Of a DNA stretch of 64,000 nt, positions 37,004 to 50,120 are shown piece after piece. A program made the translations under genes and the position numbers. This DNA comes from Druceiella hillmani (lineage: Eukaryota > Arthropoda > Insecta > Lepidoptera > Hepialidae): NCBI GenBank assembly GCA_039881145.1, contig JAYKKI010000013.1, positions 38,521,501-38,585,500 on the forward strand. The letters are read 5' to 3'. The stretch's first letter is position 1. Each line of letters opens with the position of its first letter. The notes beneath the pieces were generated by a model that worked only from the letters and a program-made list of their open reading frames with translations, was not told where the DNA came from and did no database searches.

Positions 37004-38721
37004 TTACAATCTGCTATGCACGATAGTGTTCGTAATTTGAAAATGATGATATCGATACTTAGGAAAAGTTACCGATAGATGGCACCAGGAGAGCGGCGTG
37101 TGTCGGCAAAATATAATGAAATTTTCCCCGGAGTTTCATCCATCAAATCAAAAACATTCATTAGTCACATGTATTTATATGTCAATTTTTGTATAGGGAA
37201 TATATGTTCATTTAAAAAGGTTATCTGACCTATTTTACAATACGCTAATGAAACATCAAACGATTGTCAAATATAGTAAACGAACCGTTTAACATAATCG
37301 ATGTGGGCCAGTCGGCATCTAGCCAAGTTGCATTTATATTCCATTGACCCAGATGAATGACCACGCATGAGAGTCGAATATTTTTTTAAACTGGTACATA
37401 TTTATGAGACCGCAGTCCTCCTATCTTACTGTAAGCAAATAATTTATATGCATAGCGAACATTTGTAGTGCAGCTCCTTTTATCATAATTTTTATTTTCG
37501 GTCGTTGAAATGGGGCGAATGATTCAAATATATTACATTAAAAGGCGGAAAGAAAATTATTGCATTGTGTTTCCAAACCAATTAATATTTTTTTCCTAAA
37601 AATAAATATAATACATATATACATTGAACTTAGAGGTTTTTTCTTAATTTTCTTTCATTACCTTTACTCAACTCAATTAAAGAAAACTCCAAAACGTCAT
37701 TAATATTATTGCTCAGAAATTAATTACGGTGATTGGTAAAGATTTCGTAAAAAAATCGTGTTTTTCTTAATCTTATAAACAAATAAATTATTTCTTTAAT
37801 TTACCAAAATAAATTCCATATAGAGCGTGAGGTATCATTTGAGTTTCAGAAATATAACATTTTCTTAATTTCAAGTATTTCTTTAGCGTCAAAAGAAATT
37901 GTGCAGGAAAAATATACCGCTCTTTTTTCCCAAAGCCACTGAAACAAAAATTATGAGAAAAAACAGACTATTTATAAAGGTTTGCGAAGGTCTTTGGAAA
38001 ATTATAGCCAATAAAACTTTTAACGGAAATGCTTATTTAACCTAATTTAATAATTAAGGAATAGAGTCAAAATTTGATCATAGACATATGATAAATAGGC
38101 AATATTTTCTAAATTGGAATACCATATTTTCAGCAGAATTAATGTAATTTTTATACGCCCCTTTCGTGAATTATATTTTTATTAGATTATGGAATGTTCC
38201 CGAACATGCCATCGATTTAAATGTACATTTTGACTTTTATAATATTAGCGACTTAATGTCTTACTGTTGTTCAAGCTGTGACCAACCTATAACCCTCTTC
38301 ATTTATTTGTTTCTTCGTGCAGTACAAGTTCCGTAAAGTTCTGAAGTTGTCTATATCTCTCAAAATTTATGTACAAACTGTGCAAGATATATTTTTTTAA
38401 ATTTCTGATCATTTCAATTTTTTTCAGGTTTTTTCCACACATTGGTCCAATAATTGAAGGATTGAGGGTTGAGAGAGATACACTTATCATCTTTTTGAAA
38501 TTAAACTTCCTAAATGGAGTCTAAAAATTTTAAATTGTAAATAGAATCTCAGTATGGTTTTAAAAAAAATATCTCAAAACATATCACCCGACGGGAAAAT
38601 TCACTCCCATTTTAAAAGCAGGTAAAATTAAAAAAAGTCTTTAAGATTTTATTACATATTAGATAAAATCTCCGTGTGAAACGTCTGCTTGATAAATTTC
38701 ATGAGCATAATTGTAAAATAA

Positions 38722-38827
38722 TGAAAACTTCAAGAGTGTTCCAGACATGAACGGAAAGACGGATGGTCAAATTGATCAGGATCAGGAAGGGTCTGTATTA
38801 TTCGATTACGGAAACTCAAGTTATTTA
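38722..38827 (+). repeat. Terminal fragment of a TTCCGTACC-family repeat (copy B)
   Basis: Counterpart of 24,050-24,155, nearly identical. Confidence 0.45.
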
Positions 38828-39121
38828 CAGCTTATTGGAACAGGCGCGGATTAGGATTGGGTTGTTATCTATTATCTCCTAAAATTGCCGTTGCATATTA
38901 ACTGCAATTATTTTATTTATCAATTCTGATTAGGTACTAGATCCAGAATCGTAATCAGATTTTTCGAACTCGTAGGTTAAAAAGTTAATGGGTTTGTTCC
39001 TCATTTGGGAGCTTAGTATTTCGCAGAGCGTGTAAATACAAAAAATGCTAAATTTAACTTTATTTTTCTCAGTAATACTTACAGACCTATCTATTTCACT
39101 AAGTGGAACGGGCAAATTATC

Positions 39122-39410
39122 TTAATTATGCTGCTCACCTCTCGAGGTCATCAAAAACCCCTCATCCGTTTGCCAAACAACACCGATCATCGAAGTTGGG
39201 GATATATTGGTTGGCATATGATATAAGGGATGATCAGACAATAAATAAGTCGATATCTCTCCGTCTTGCACTGTTTGAGCAATATTTCTCGACATTTGCT
39301 GCATTTTAATTACTGCTCTGTTTCTATAAACGATATTATAAAAATAATAGCCTATAATATTTTTGAAAATATGGACTTTCTGACATAAAGCGATTTTTTT
39401 TAAATCAAAT
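39122..39410 (-). CDS. Candidate exon, unknown product, copy B
   Basis: Counterpart of the candidate at 24,449-24,737. The 60 codons after the internal ATG are unchanged. The whole neighbourhood is almost identical between copies, so conservation here does not show selection. Confidence 0.25.
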
Positions 39411-42400
39411 TATATGTTCATAAATTAGCGCTAAAGAAACGAACAAACATCTTTATTACTATGAATATTAGATATTTTTTCTACATAGTCATCGAGACCT
39501 CCATATGACGAATTTACTTCTAAAATGTCAAGGCCATAGGGGTAAAATAATGGGAGCCATGATACTGTGATACACGGGCGGGCGAGCATGATAACTATAT
39601 TCCTTATATCAACGTGGAATCCCAAAAGGCTAAAGAAATATAATGAAAGAAGGAATAAAATAATAGGAAAGAAGGAATATTATGAAATGCCATCATTTAG
39701 CGGATTCAAAATTTTATTCATTTACAGAACTCTAAAGGACAATTCATTTCGGCAAAGTTTAACTGTCCAATATTTTTTGTTACATAACACACGCTTTTGC
39801 ATTTTGTGTTCTTTATTTTTTTAAAAATCCAAACAAAAATAAATACAATGAAATAAAACTCTGTCACCACCACAAAAATGATTCAAAACAAGTAATTACG
39901 TCTTTCTTATTTACATGTCAATTTTGCCATCAATTATATTACTGCTTTTATTCTTCGCGTTTTATGGACCAAATATAAATAACTTAAACAATTATTGATC
40001 ACAAATATTTATCTAGTTCATTTTTTACAGCACTCTTGACATCAATTATATATAGGTTTCTATTAACATTCGGATCACTTCCTTTCGATATTTACAAATA
40101 AAGTAAATTATTAAGCCTCCTGAAACATTATTAGTCCATGGTCTTTCTTATTATCTGCATGCTAAAGTGAAAAAGCCGATGAACCCAACAACTTTCTTAT
40201 TTTTCCCTGTTTACTAGAATAATACTCACTTTCCGCATCAATAAATTATTAAGGTTATGTAATCTGTGTCATGTCGATCTCGACATATTGCGTTCATGTT
40301 AACAAACACAAGCGCGTGTTATGTTAGCGAAACATTAACAGCGTGTACTTTTCAAGTACTTGATCGTAATTGATCATAACATACGTGTTATCTTTAGATT
40401 GCTTAATTGTGCCGTTGGCGGAACTATCAGAATTTCCATACTAACAGCAGTTTCACATTCGACAATGGTTTCGTCTCCTCTTTATTGTTATAGTGTATGT
40501 ATGCATATTTTCATATCCGTTTCCAACTACATTTTTAATTATTACGTACAGTATTTAAAAGGCTATAAAATATAAAGTATATATAAGAAGCAAATATAAA
40601 CAAGCAAGCTTATGCTAACAAATTTGGTATATTAATGAGCATGAATTTCAAGAGGCGGTATCTTATTTTAAAATCTGTAAATTGTCAAAATAAGTAATAA
40701 CGTATCTAGTTTGTCGTATTCATATAGATTATTTTATATGGTTTTTACAATCATGTGGGTCGCTGAGAAATCGTTGGTAAAACCAAAAGTGCATACACCG
40801 CGCTTTTTCTTAATTGCGATAAGACCTAAAAATTAGGAGAAAAATCAAAACAACAAGCCACCACGAAAAGGGACAAGAAGATGCGCAAAAAAGGGAGCCA
40901 AGACTGTTGCAGAGGATAAAATAAAAGGTTCTTGGTAGAAAATTGTTTTTAAAAATTATACATTTTTACAGATCATTGTAAAATGAGTTTCTACTTTGAT
41001 AATTAACCAATCTATAGAAGAAAAATCACCAAATTCGGAAAGAATTGTGGCAATTCGATAGTGTTACCAAATAGTGTTACACAAATGTGCAGAACATCGG
41101 ACAGAGTTGCACATAATTTTTCAAAGGCAAATTAATATAATTATAAATAGTTAAAAAATTACGGTTTAATTTTTAGAAGACGATCTCCTCATTCGATATT
41201 GCAGTGGATTAAATGCTTTTAAAATGACACATTGATGATAAAAGTAATTATATTTCTTATATCTTCAAAAGTCGAGGTTGCGCGTTGGAATATTATAAAG
41301 CACATATCCGCAATGTGTAAATATCCAATAACGCAAAGATATCACTCACTTTGCAACTAAAACGGGATTTCAATTATTCAAAATTAGTAATACTATTTAT
41401 ATTATTCAAAAGATGCCTCTAAAATTCTTTAAAAACCATTATTAGTTCAGATGTATCGAAGGGGAGCTTTCAAGATCTTAATAAGTAGCAACTTAAATAA
41501 AATATATTAACGTTCTGCTTTCCGTGAGAAGCACGCATTACGTAAAATTTATTCAAGTCAACTAGATGGCGCTTTATAATTCGATAAAAGGGGTGAAATT
41601 ATTTTCATGATATTTTTTTCGCAAATGAAAGCACCGACACAAAAATAATATTTTAAATATTTGAAGTACAATTGTTTTTATATTTATCCATCGTACACTG
41701 ATTCTCTTATTATATTACAGTTACACACAATTTATTTAAAAAATTAGGTTTTTTGACTGGTACGTACCATCGATCTTAACAATACATTCAAAATACGAAA
41801 AGTTCATATATATTATAGTATTATTTATACACATTTTGTGTCAACATAATATTTAGAATAATACCGAAAAAATTTTTATGATAAAAAGTGTTTACATATG
41901 AAGTGATGACTTTCAAACTTTGTCGTTTATGTTAATGTTTTTTCTTTGATAATAGCAGTACCTATGTACGCGGTTGCCTGCAGACAAGTTTTCAGTAACC
42001 ATACATGTACCGTGTGATATTTAAACAAACAATTTTGAACCTCTAATTCCAAACCTATTTGTTGTAGAAGGTTAAAGTTCTGGAAAAGGGTTAATGAAAT
42101 TTACTCTGTGTTTATAATTTTCTGCACTTTTGATTTTGGTAAACGTATTTTATTTTTTTCTTAATTCTTGGGAATGTCCGACTCAATTATCATGAAAAGC
42201 TCTGACCCACTTTCAATCCATTTAGGAACTTTAAATATTGATACGTAGCTACGATTTAGAAATTGTTACTTGCCTACAACGAATTTTACTATGTACCTAC
42301 GACGCAGCTACGACATTATTTGATATGACAAGATTTTTTAGTTTAGTCTCAAAAATATTAGAGGAAAACTATTTATAGTATTTTTTAATTTCAGCCTTCA

Positions 42401-42669
42401 TTATTTTCTCTTATGAAGAAATTATCTACTTTCTATAACAAACCATTTTCATTTGCAGTATTATAACAATTATAATTATATTTCATCATCGTAATCAAAG
42501 CCTCCATATAGAACTAAAAACTGAGTAAAACACCACATACCAGTATAATCGATATTCTGCGAAATAATAGTTGTGTCACTATTCAAAGCTGAATAAAAAT
42601 ATTATTAAGTGGTCTCTCAGTGTACAAGGTTTTAGGTGCGTGACGTCGTGTATGCAGGTGTACGTATAC

Positions 42670-42873
42670 TCAACTCTTGCGGTAGCATTGAATTAGTGTT
42701 TCTCTAGAATAGGAACTCATGGTAACGTCAAAATAGTGTATCAGGACTCGCAACTCTTGTGAAAACGTTGAAATAATGTATCGCGAGAACGGAAACTCTT
42801 ACGGTAACATCGAAATAGTTTAGGAGGAATCTCTACTCTTGCTTTAATGTTAAAAGAGTGTATTTTGAAAACA
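42670..42873 (+). repeat. Minisatellite, period about 42 bp, copy B
   Basis: Counterpart of 28,019-28,222 with the same number of units and scattered substitutions. Confidence 0.8.
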
Positions 42874-44185
42874 GAATTTAATTTCAGTTTTTTTTAATTT
42901 TTGCTTTTAGAAATATAATATTATTACAATAATCACTAGTCAAACAGCGGGGTAAAACTAGTAATTATTCAAAGATAAATATGCCCTAATCTGCGTCATA
43001 CTGATGTGTTTAATATTTGTAAACAAGTAAATATTAAAAAATGCAAAATGAATTCACTTTTAAATAATTCTTCTTTCGATAACACGGTAACTAATTTACA
43101 TTTATATGACTTACAAACACTCGTTATTTACATGATATAGAAAAAAGTCGTGTTTAAAAAAATTAGAAGTGAAACCACCCTCCAAAAAAATAAAAATAGA
43201 AATTAAATCATTAATTTGTAGTAATCCAAACACCTTTATATTGAAAATTTTCTTCCCCTCTAGCAATCGGTTTTGTTTTATCTTCTATTATTACCTTCTC
43301 TTTCATTTCATTGTTGTTAATGGTATGCTTTTGTATTCTACTTATTATGTTTAAAATTAATCTAAATATTTTTCTTTATAGTTGAAATTAGCTTTTGAAA
43401 TTCATTCGTCAAGATTTTAGACGTATTTAAAAAGAAAAAAAATATATTCATGAGAAAAAAAACAGGTGATTGTGTAACAATCAGTACGTCAATGCATATT
43501 ATGAAACTGAACCATTTGCTTCGTCTACCTGTCTGAATGTATGTATTTTTTACGGGTTTTCTTCCATTTTGAGGTGACTTAGTGGATAAAATGATTTACA
43601 ATGAAGCTTTAAATATATAATTTATGAACGTTTTTTTTTAAATTACTTGACTTATGGCGATGAATATAGACGACGTAAGAAAAAAAGTATTCGTAGAAAA
43701 ATATCTTGGCATGCTCTGCATAAATGGTCACAAATGTGTATAAACATGCATGGTACAATTTTTTGTCTCAAAAACTTACAGGATAAAGTCTGGGATAGCA
43801 TAAATGTACATATTACATAAAAAACATGATAAACGTTTCCCGTTGAAAAAAAAAACATAATTTTTCAACTCATTATCTAGGGCATAATGCATATAATTTT
43901 CTTAATGATAACTTAAATTTTATATTAATATGAAAATTTCCTTGCATACTGTAATCTTTCAACTAATAGATTAAAAGTTACAACGTTTAAGTAAGCAAAA
44001 TTATACGCGTGGGCTTTCAGTCGACCTGGGACGTGTGTATGAAAATTATCTGCCTATATTGCGATGGCAGGGAATGATAAATAGTCGCATAATAAAACTA
44101 TATAAGGAAAAACTGAAATACCTGTGAATTACTAATTTATCTACGTTTTTGTTTATACGCATAATACTTATGAAAAATTGGTTTA

Positions 44186-44302
44186 TACCAACTCAATGTA
44201 ACTCAATGCAAAATCAAACATTAATTCCCAACTCGAAGCAAAACCAAACATTAATTCCCAACTCGAAGCAAAATCAAACATTAAATTCTGACTCAATGCA
44301 CA
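44186..44302 (+). repeat. 33-bp tandem units, three copies (copy B)
   Basis: Units of AATTCCCAACTCGAAGCAAA then ACCAAACATT. One exact unit more than in copy A, so this array changed length after the large duplication. Confidence 0.85.
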
Positions 44303-44413
44303 TCAAATATTACTTCTCTATATTTTGTGGTGGGTTTTATTCACATATATCTTCATTTTATAGTCCTTGTGCAAAATAGTTTTCTTAATAAATTCTCACG
44401 GGTTTTATTTGAT

Positions 44414-44878
44414 AATAACAAAGGCGGGAAATTCATTCATACCTTGCCAATTTGAAATAAGTTTTACCGACACTAGTTAAACTATAAAATTTTGTAAATT
44501 ATCATTTGGTATAATTGTATGTAATTGGATAAGCGATTTGCTTGATGGCGGTAATCATATATAATGCACACAGCATTAGGAGCAAGACGACTGTTTTCAG
44601 TTGCTGCCTTGGATGCACCTACAAGTGTGAAGGTCTCAAAAAAAGATCAGGTCTAAATATCTTAGACGCATCTAAAACGGTTGTTGACCAATGTGTCAAT
44701 TAAATACTTCATCAGTTGTGATTAATTTTCTGGTTTAATAATCAACTAACATTCTTTGCAGTCTTTTATTTATGAAAGACAAAGAATTTGATATCTTACG
44801 ATAGCGTTACGAAATTTACGCTTAAAAATAAATTAATTATGATGAAATAAAATCAAAAATGAATTTATTTTATATATT

Positions 44879-44946
<68 letters not shown>
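44414..44946. other. Copy-B-specific 0.5-kb segment ending in (TA)n
   Basis: In copy A GGTTTTATCTGAT is followed at once by CATATATCTAAATTATTC. In copy B about 530 bp separates GGTTTTATTTGAT from TATATCTAAATTATGG. The extra part has normal complexity (for example GCTTGATGGCGGTAATC) and ends in a (TA)n tract of about 75 bp (44,872-44,946). It is either an insertion in B or a deletion in A. No terminal repeats or frames were recognised. Confidence 0.75.
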
Positions 44947-44955
<9 letters not shown>

Positions 44956-45691
44956 AAATTATGGATACATGTTTCGAAAATTTAATAAATTTATTTACCA
45001 TATATGCACGTTTTTGTAGTAGATAATAGGAATTTTTCATTTTAAAAATAGATTTCGTCCATTTGTAATTCCAATCAGCTCGTTTTCAGTAGCAAATATA
45101 TTGTTCAAAGTATAGCCATAATATAACTTGTAACTGCACTGTAATTGACTGGTTTATTATCAAAATATTTTGGACAATTTTTGTGTACACGTATTTTGAA
45201 AAGAAAAAAATTAAAGTGTTTTTAAATAGCTATCTGATGACATCGTCTTAACTGATGGCCACAAATAGCTCAAAAACGCCTAATCTTCTTTCCAGAGATT
45301 GAATTAGAACTGCTAACTTACATTGAAAGCTCTCTCATTTCATATTGATTGAACCGAAATAGATTAAATCGAATTGTAAATTGTTACCGCGATTACGTAA
45401 GAAATCAATACCCTAGTCGCCGGTAGCATGTTTATTTTGGACGGAGAACTATTTCGGTTTAAAATCAATTCGAAGCATACTTCATTGTGTGTTTGTTTGC
45501 GCTGCTGGTGATGACACGTTACCAAGACCGGCGTTAGTTTTGGTTTCAGGAATAAACTCTCCGGTTTCATCGCGTGTATAGCATCAATTAAAGCTATAGC
45601 GTCTGTAACGTAACGTTGCCTTAATTTAGAATCATAGCATTTTTGTTAACTGCCCTCAATAAAAACTAACTTAGCGAAATGTGTTTTCTCT

Positions 45692-47429
45692 TGTAATGTA
45701 ATTACACAATTATTGTATCATTTAATAAGTCAGTGGTGTAAATAATAAATAATACAGATAATATTCCTTTAAATACTTAATAAAGAGAGACCAGAAAGTT
45801 ATAATCTCTACAAATATGGGACATTAACATTAACATAAAGAATTACCTTTGACGTGCTATTTCGCTCAAGAGAAGACGCTTTCGCAAACGTCCAACAAAA
45901 CAAAGGCAAATTATTCCCAGAATTTTTTTTTATATTTTATTTGTAATGTGATATCGTTTGAAAGTATCTCAAAAATATTTCCATCAATGTTTTTGTTAGT
46001 ATATTTTTAGAGATATTAGTACCCAAAAATACGTAATAAATATCATCCATCTCTCATATTTATAAAATTACTAAACCTAATATTAGGGCAAAATAGAGTT
46101 TTTAGAATTTAGGAAAACGACATAATGGTATTTGTGGTGTTCAGGATAATACATATGTCCTCCTACTTAATTATATTTAGTTTTATTAAATATTTATTGG
46201 ACTATTAATTCCACATCAGTGACGATAAAGAAAATAATTTCATTTCAAATTATGTACCGAGCACGCGATATTAGAACCAGTTTCGCACTTGTCCAAGTTT
46301 ATTTCCACGTTGGCCACCAAACCAAAGTGAAAATAAATCATTTTTTTTCTATTTTCTTTAAGCAATATTTTATTAAATTTTAAAGAGAAAAATAACAGTA
46401 AACAATAATTTCAATTCATTAACCCTATTTATACATTCAAATCATTTGGAATTTAGATTTGCCACAACTCTAACATTGCTCAATACGTTATTAGTTATGT
46501 AACGCAATTTTACAGGAAACTCAAGAAAATCGATCAGTTTTTATAATTTTTTATTAAACCAACTACTGTTGTAAATGAAGACCACTGTTGTAAATAAGTA
46601 AATAATAGCAAATTTATTTTTAATAAGTTCGGTCAAGTGCGAACTATATTTTCTCAATGAATGTTTCGTGTCATCAGGCCCCCACTTAATTAATATTTGT
46701 AATGCACTCAGACTATGTACTTAATATGCACCCACCTGCTGCACTACCTGCCTCTGACTGACCACCAATGCTTATATTATACAAATGCGAGGAGATTATG
46801 AGGAAGCATTTCGACTGAGCAAAACTAACAATTTTGAAAAACGTGTTATTGCAAAAATTGTTTTACACTAACACGTTTATTATTTATTTTATTTTATTAC
46901 ATTTTGGGAATCACATTTTGTGGAAAGAAGTTTCCCTAAAACCAATTATTCAGAAAATATGTGGAAATAAACGATTAAATTTTTTATGAAATTTAATTGA
47001 GCTATAATTTTTCAATTCTGATAATTTTATTTAATCTAGGTCTAGTCATCCATGTTTACGATTTATTTTTAATTTTCCCCAGCGATTACTTTAAAGATAC
47101 TGGTGGTAAATAGCAAACTTAAAGTGTTTTTCTGAAAAATATTTTGACAAATTCATAAAAAAAATGTATTATACATATTACTCAACTTGATCCTCAAAAA
47201 ATCTTATCTTCACATCAATATCGTGTAGATAATGAATTTTTTTTTATTTCCCGATTTACCCCGGAATCAAAATTAAACTTTTTATACTTTATATCTATAA
47301 TAGGGCCTTCATACACTTTCTAAGTACAAACATTTTATCAACGGATAGTTTCTTGGAAAATCGACCTGCGACAGACGGAAGAACACCTACGAACATCTAC
47401 GTTGGAAATTTTGCTAAAGAACACTAACT
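45692..47429. other. AT-rich DNA, nothing recognised
   Basis: Beyond the right edge of copy B. A slightly GC-richer patch (46,670-46,800, CCCACCTGCTGCACTACC) has no recognised content. Confidence 0.5.
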
Positions 47430-47897
47430 AGCTGATTGATTTTGCATCATTATTTTTCTTCCACAATCGTATCAAGAGCTTATGGAACTCCAAAAATTTA
47501 ATTGGTGATTCCATTAGAATTCCGGTTTGGAAATATTATCATCAAATATTTATTAGCTTATTTATTTTGGAAGTGCGTCATTATTTTGTTTACACAGTCT
47601 TTTCAAGAGTTTACGGAGCTTCAAAATTTAATTAGTGTTGCCATTAGTGGTCCGCCCTGAAATTGTGTCCCGAAATATTTATCAACTTACTTATTTTGCA
47701 AGTGCATTATTATTAAGCTTACACAATTTTTTCAAGAGACTATAGCGCTCCTAAATTGATTTAGTGATGCCATTAATATTTCGCTTTGTAACTTTTGTCA
47801 CGAAATATCAATTAGCTCATTTATTATGCAAGTGCATCACTATTTAGCGTACACAATATTTTCAAGCGTTTAGGGAGTTCATAAATTGAATTCAGGC
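47430..47897 (+). repeat. Minisatellite, period 125-130 bp, four units
   Basis: Units start near 47,430, 47,555, 47,684 and 47,814. Each has AGCT.AT.TATTTTG.AAGTGC.TCATTATT, TTACACA.T..TTTCAAGAG, GGA(G/A)CT.C.AAA.TT.A.TTAGTG, TGCCATTA and CGAAATAT in that order. Divergence among units is considerable. No connection with the duplicated block was found. Confidence 0.85.
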
Positions 47898-47997
47898 GTA
47901 GTAACCTATTAGCGCATGCTACATGTCATATAGCTACTAAGCTGTCTAATAATAAGTTTAAATATAACAAGAATCTAAACGTGTAAACAAACCTAGG

Positions 47998-47999
<2 letters not shown>

Positions 48000-48089
<90 letters not shown>

Positions 48090-48098
48090 CATATATAT

Positions 48099-48144
<46 letters not shown>
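48000..48144. repeat. (TA)n microsatellite with CA interruptions
   Basis: About 145 bp, the longest (TA)n tract in the window, with a few ACATA interruptions near 48,070-48,106. Tyrosine/isoleucine frames over it are artefacts. Confidence 0.95.
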
Positions 48145-48147
<3 letters not shown>

Positions 48148-50079
48148 GTGTCTTTATGTAGGTATTTCTTTATTTTCAGCTGCAGATGGCATACACAAAT
48201 ATCATAAACTACCGTGACCCAGAGGCTGCATGTTTCCGAATAATCTGCACTGCGTAAAAGGAGAATTATAAAAACTTTTCTAATTATTTTAGTTTTTATC
48301 AAAATTACAAATTTATATTAAACTTAAAAATAATAATTAAAAATTTATATTAAACTTAAAAATAAAAATTAAAATTTTTTGAATGTTTCACTTCTACCAC
48401 GTGTGAATTGCACACATGATTTTTTTTTAATTATATATAAGTTATGCGTATTTTAAGACTCTTATGCTGTTCATCGATTATAAAAGTGAATTGCTATTAA
48501 ATTCAATAAAAATAAAAAAAAATTAATTTGAAATCTTTTAGTAATGGATTGTTGGTCAAAACATTTTTTATCATAATAACATAGTCGTAAATTAAAAACA
48601 TATCTAATTTCAAAATGTCTTTTCGAGTTCTACTGTAATTTACGCGTTATGGTGGTTGCGTTAGATATGCAAACTGTTTGTTATCGAAACCTAAATTGCC
48701 TTTGAATTATTTAATTCATTCAGAAAATATTTAGCTTTTTCCAGTCTACAAACTTCTCCAAAAGTAAGAAATGTCCACATATACCGTCAAGGTAATTTTT
48801 TTGATGGAAAATTTATCTCGAATCGAAAAATTTTCTATCCGAATTTCATATTTCAGCATCGAGTAAATATTCATAAATAGGAGGTGGGGAAAGTTAATAA
48901 TGATTTCTTGGCAAGAAATATCAATCAACCACAGTTGATATCATATTAATGTCCAGATTGATGAAAACAGTTTTTTAAAATGATAGTGCCGACAAGGAAG
49001 ATCACAAAGTAAAAATATTTCTGTAAATGTATAATAGTTACACGCGACATAACGAATGCTTATTTTACAATGATTGTGTATGTTGATCAGTACTGCGACC
49101 GGCACTCGTAATAGTTTTTCAAATTAAGCATACTCTTCCATCGATATAGCCAACTCTACGCTCGATGTAAACATTGAACAAAATATTAGTTTTCAGTACG
49201 AGGCTTTCAAGAAATAATCCAATTAGTAATTTCATACAGTACTTACATATTTTACTCAATATACCTTTAAGTATTTGAATTTTTAAAAATAAAATATGAT
49301 GTTACTAATTTCATAACTAAGAAAATTTATTTTTCAAGGCGCACGAGTATTCGCTTTAGTGTTACAAAAATATTATAGCATATTCACTTTACAAATTTTA
49401 CACGTATTTGCCGTGGGAATAATTCAACAAAAACGTCAAAGAACTGAAGAAATTATGGAAAGGGTAACAAGTGTCTTATATTAGAATATATTTTATTTTA
49501 CATAATTTAATTTTAATAAAACCATCTGTTTAGGAAACAACATTATACGCTTGATAGTTTAGAGATTATTATACAGACTTCTCAATAGTAATGCAAATTT
49601 CGATAAAAATATAAATTTCCGTTTGATCAGTACGACATGTTTTAATTGAAATTTGATCGAAATCTGCTGGTAGGTTCTTAATCACAAGTTTACTGTGACA
49701 CCTTGGTTTTATTCAGTTAAATTTTTTCACGTATTCGAATTTAATTATTTTGTTTTTATTCGTATTTTAGTGATGTAATATAATTCCTAAAACATTTTTT
49801 AAAGCTTTCCTCTATAAAGGAGAGACAGAAATTGCGACCAAATTGTATCACGCCAGGAAACCGGAAGTAAACATATAATACAAACTTACTGATTCCGTAA
49901 GTATTTCAATTTTCCTATTTTCTTTTAATTTGGCCCCAATATTATTCAATAACAAATCGAAATATTATAAGCATCACTTTTATTTTATTCTACCTCTCTT
50001 CTAGCCTATTTTATTCGGCACAATATACTAATTGCCACGCTACATCACTTATTACAATTTCCCCGATTGGTCGCTACTT
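48145..50079. other. AT-rich DNA with one small tandem repeat
   Basis: Contains a direct duplication of AATTTATATTAAACTTAAAA at about 48,308-48,368 (period 31). Otherwise nothing was recognised. Confidence 0.5.
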
Positions 50080-50120
50080 GAGAAATGAGAAACTCACGTT
50101 GCGTGAGTTTCTTATTTCTT
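50080..50120. repeat. 19-bp inverted repeat with 3-base loop
   Basis: GAGAAATGAGAAACTCACG, then TTG, then CGTGAGTTTCTTATTTCTT. Seventeen of nineteen positions pair. Flanking sequence shows no longer element, and its role is unknown. Confidence 0.85.

Larger units (their letters stand above)
30999..45691 (+). repeat. Large tandem duplication, copy B
   Basis: The second copy of the block at 17,871-30,455, 14.7 kb long. The excess length comes from extra local tandem units (33.0-34.0 kb), a foldback insertion (34,166-34,443), a 155-bp tandem with a composite insertion (35,334-36,214) and a 0.5-kb insert (44,414-44,946). Matching landmarks are about 14,670 bp apart in the middle part. Regions not listed separately are AT-rich and show no recognisable genes. 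Confidence 0.95.

Noticed and set aside
45364..45570. 68-codon minus-strand frame in copy B
   Set aside because: Copy A (30,140-30,340) carries a stop and changed frame at the same place, so no protein is conserved.
47926..48302. Tyr/Ile-rich frames over (TA)n tracts, also at 2.1, 7.3, 57.4 and 62.8 kb
   Set aside because: Alternating TA has no stop in two frames on either strand. No coding signal exists outside the tract.
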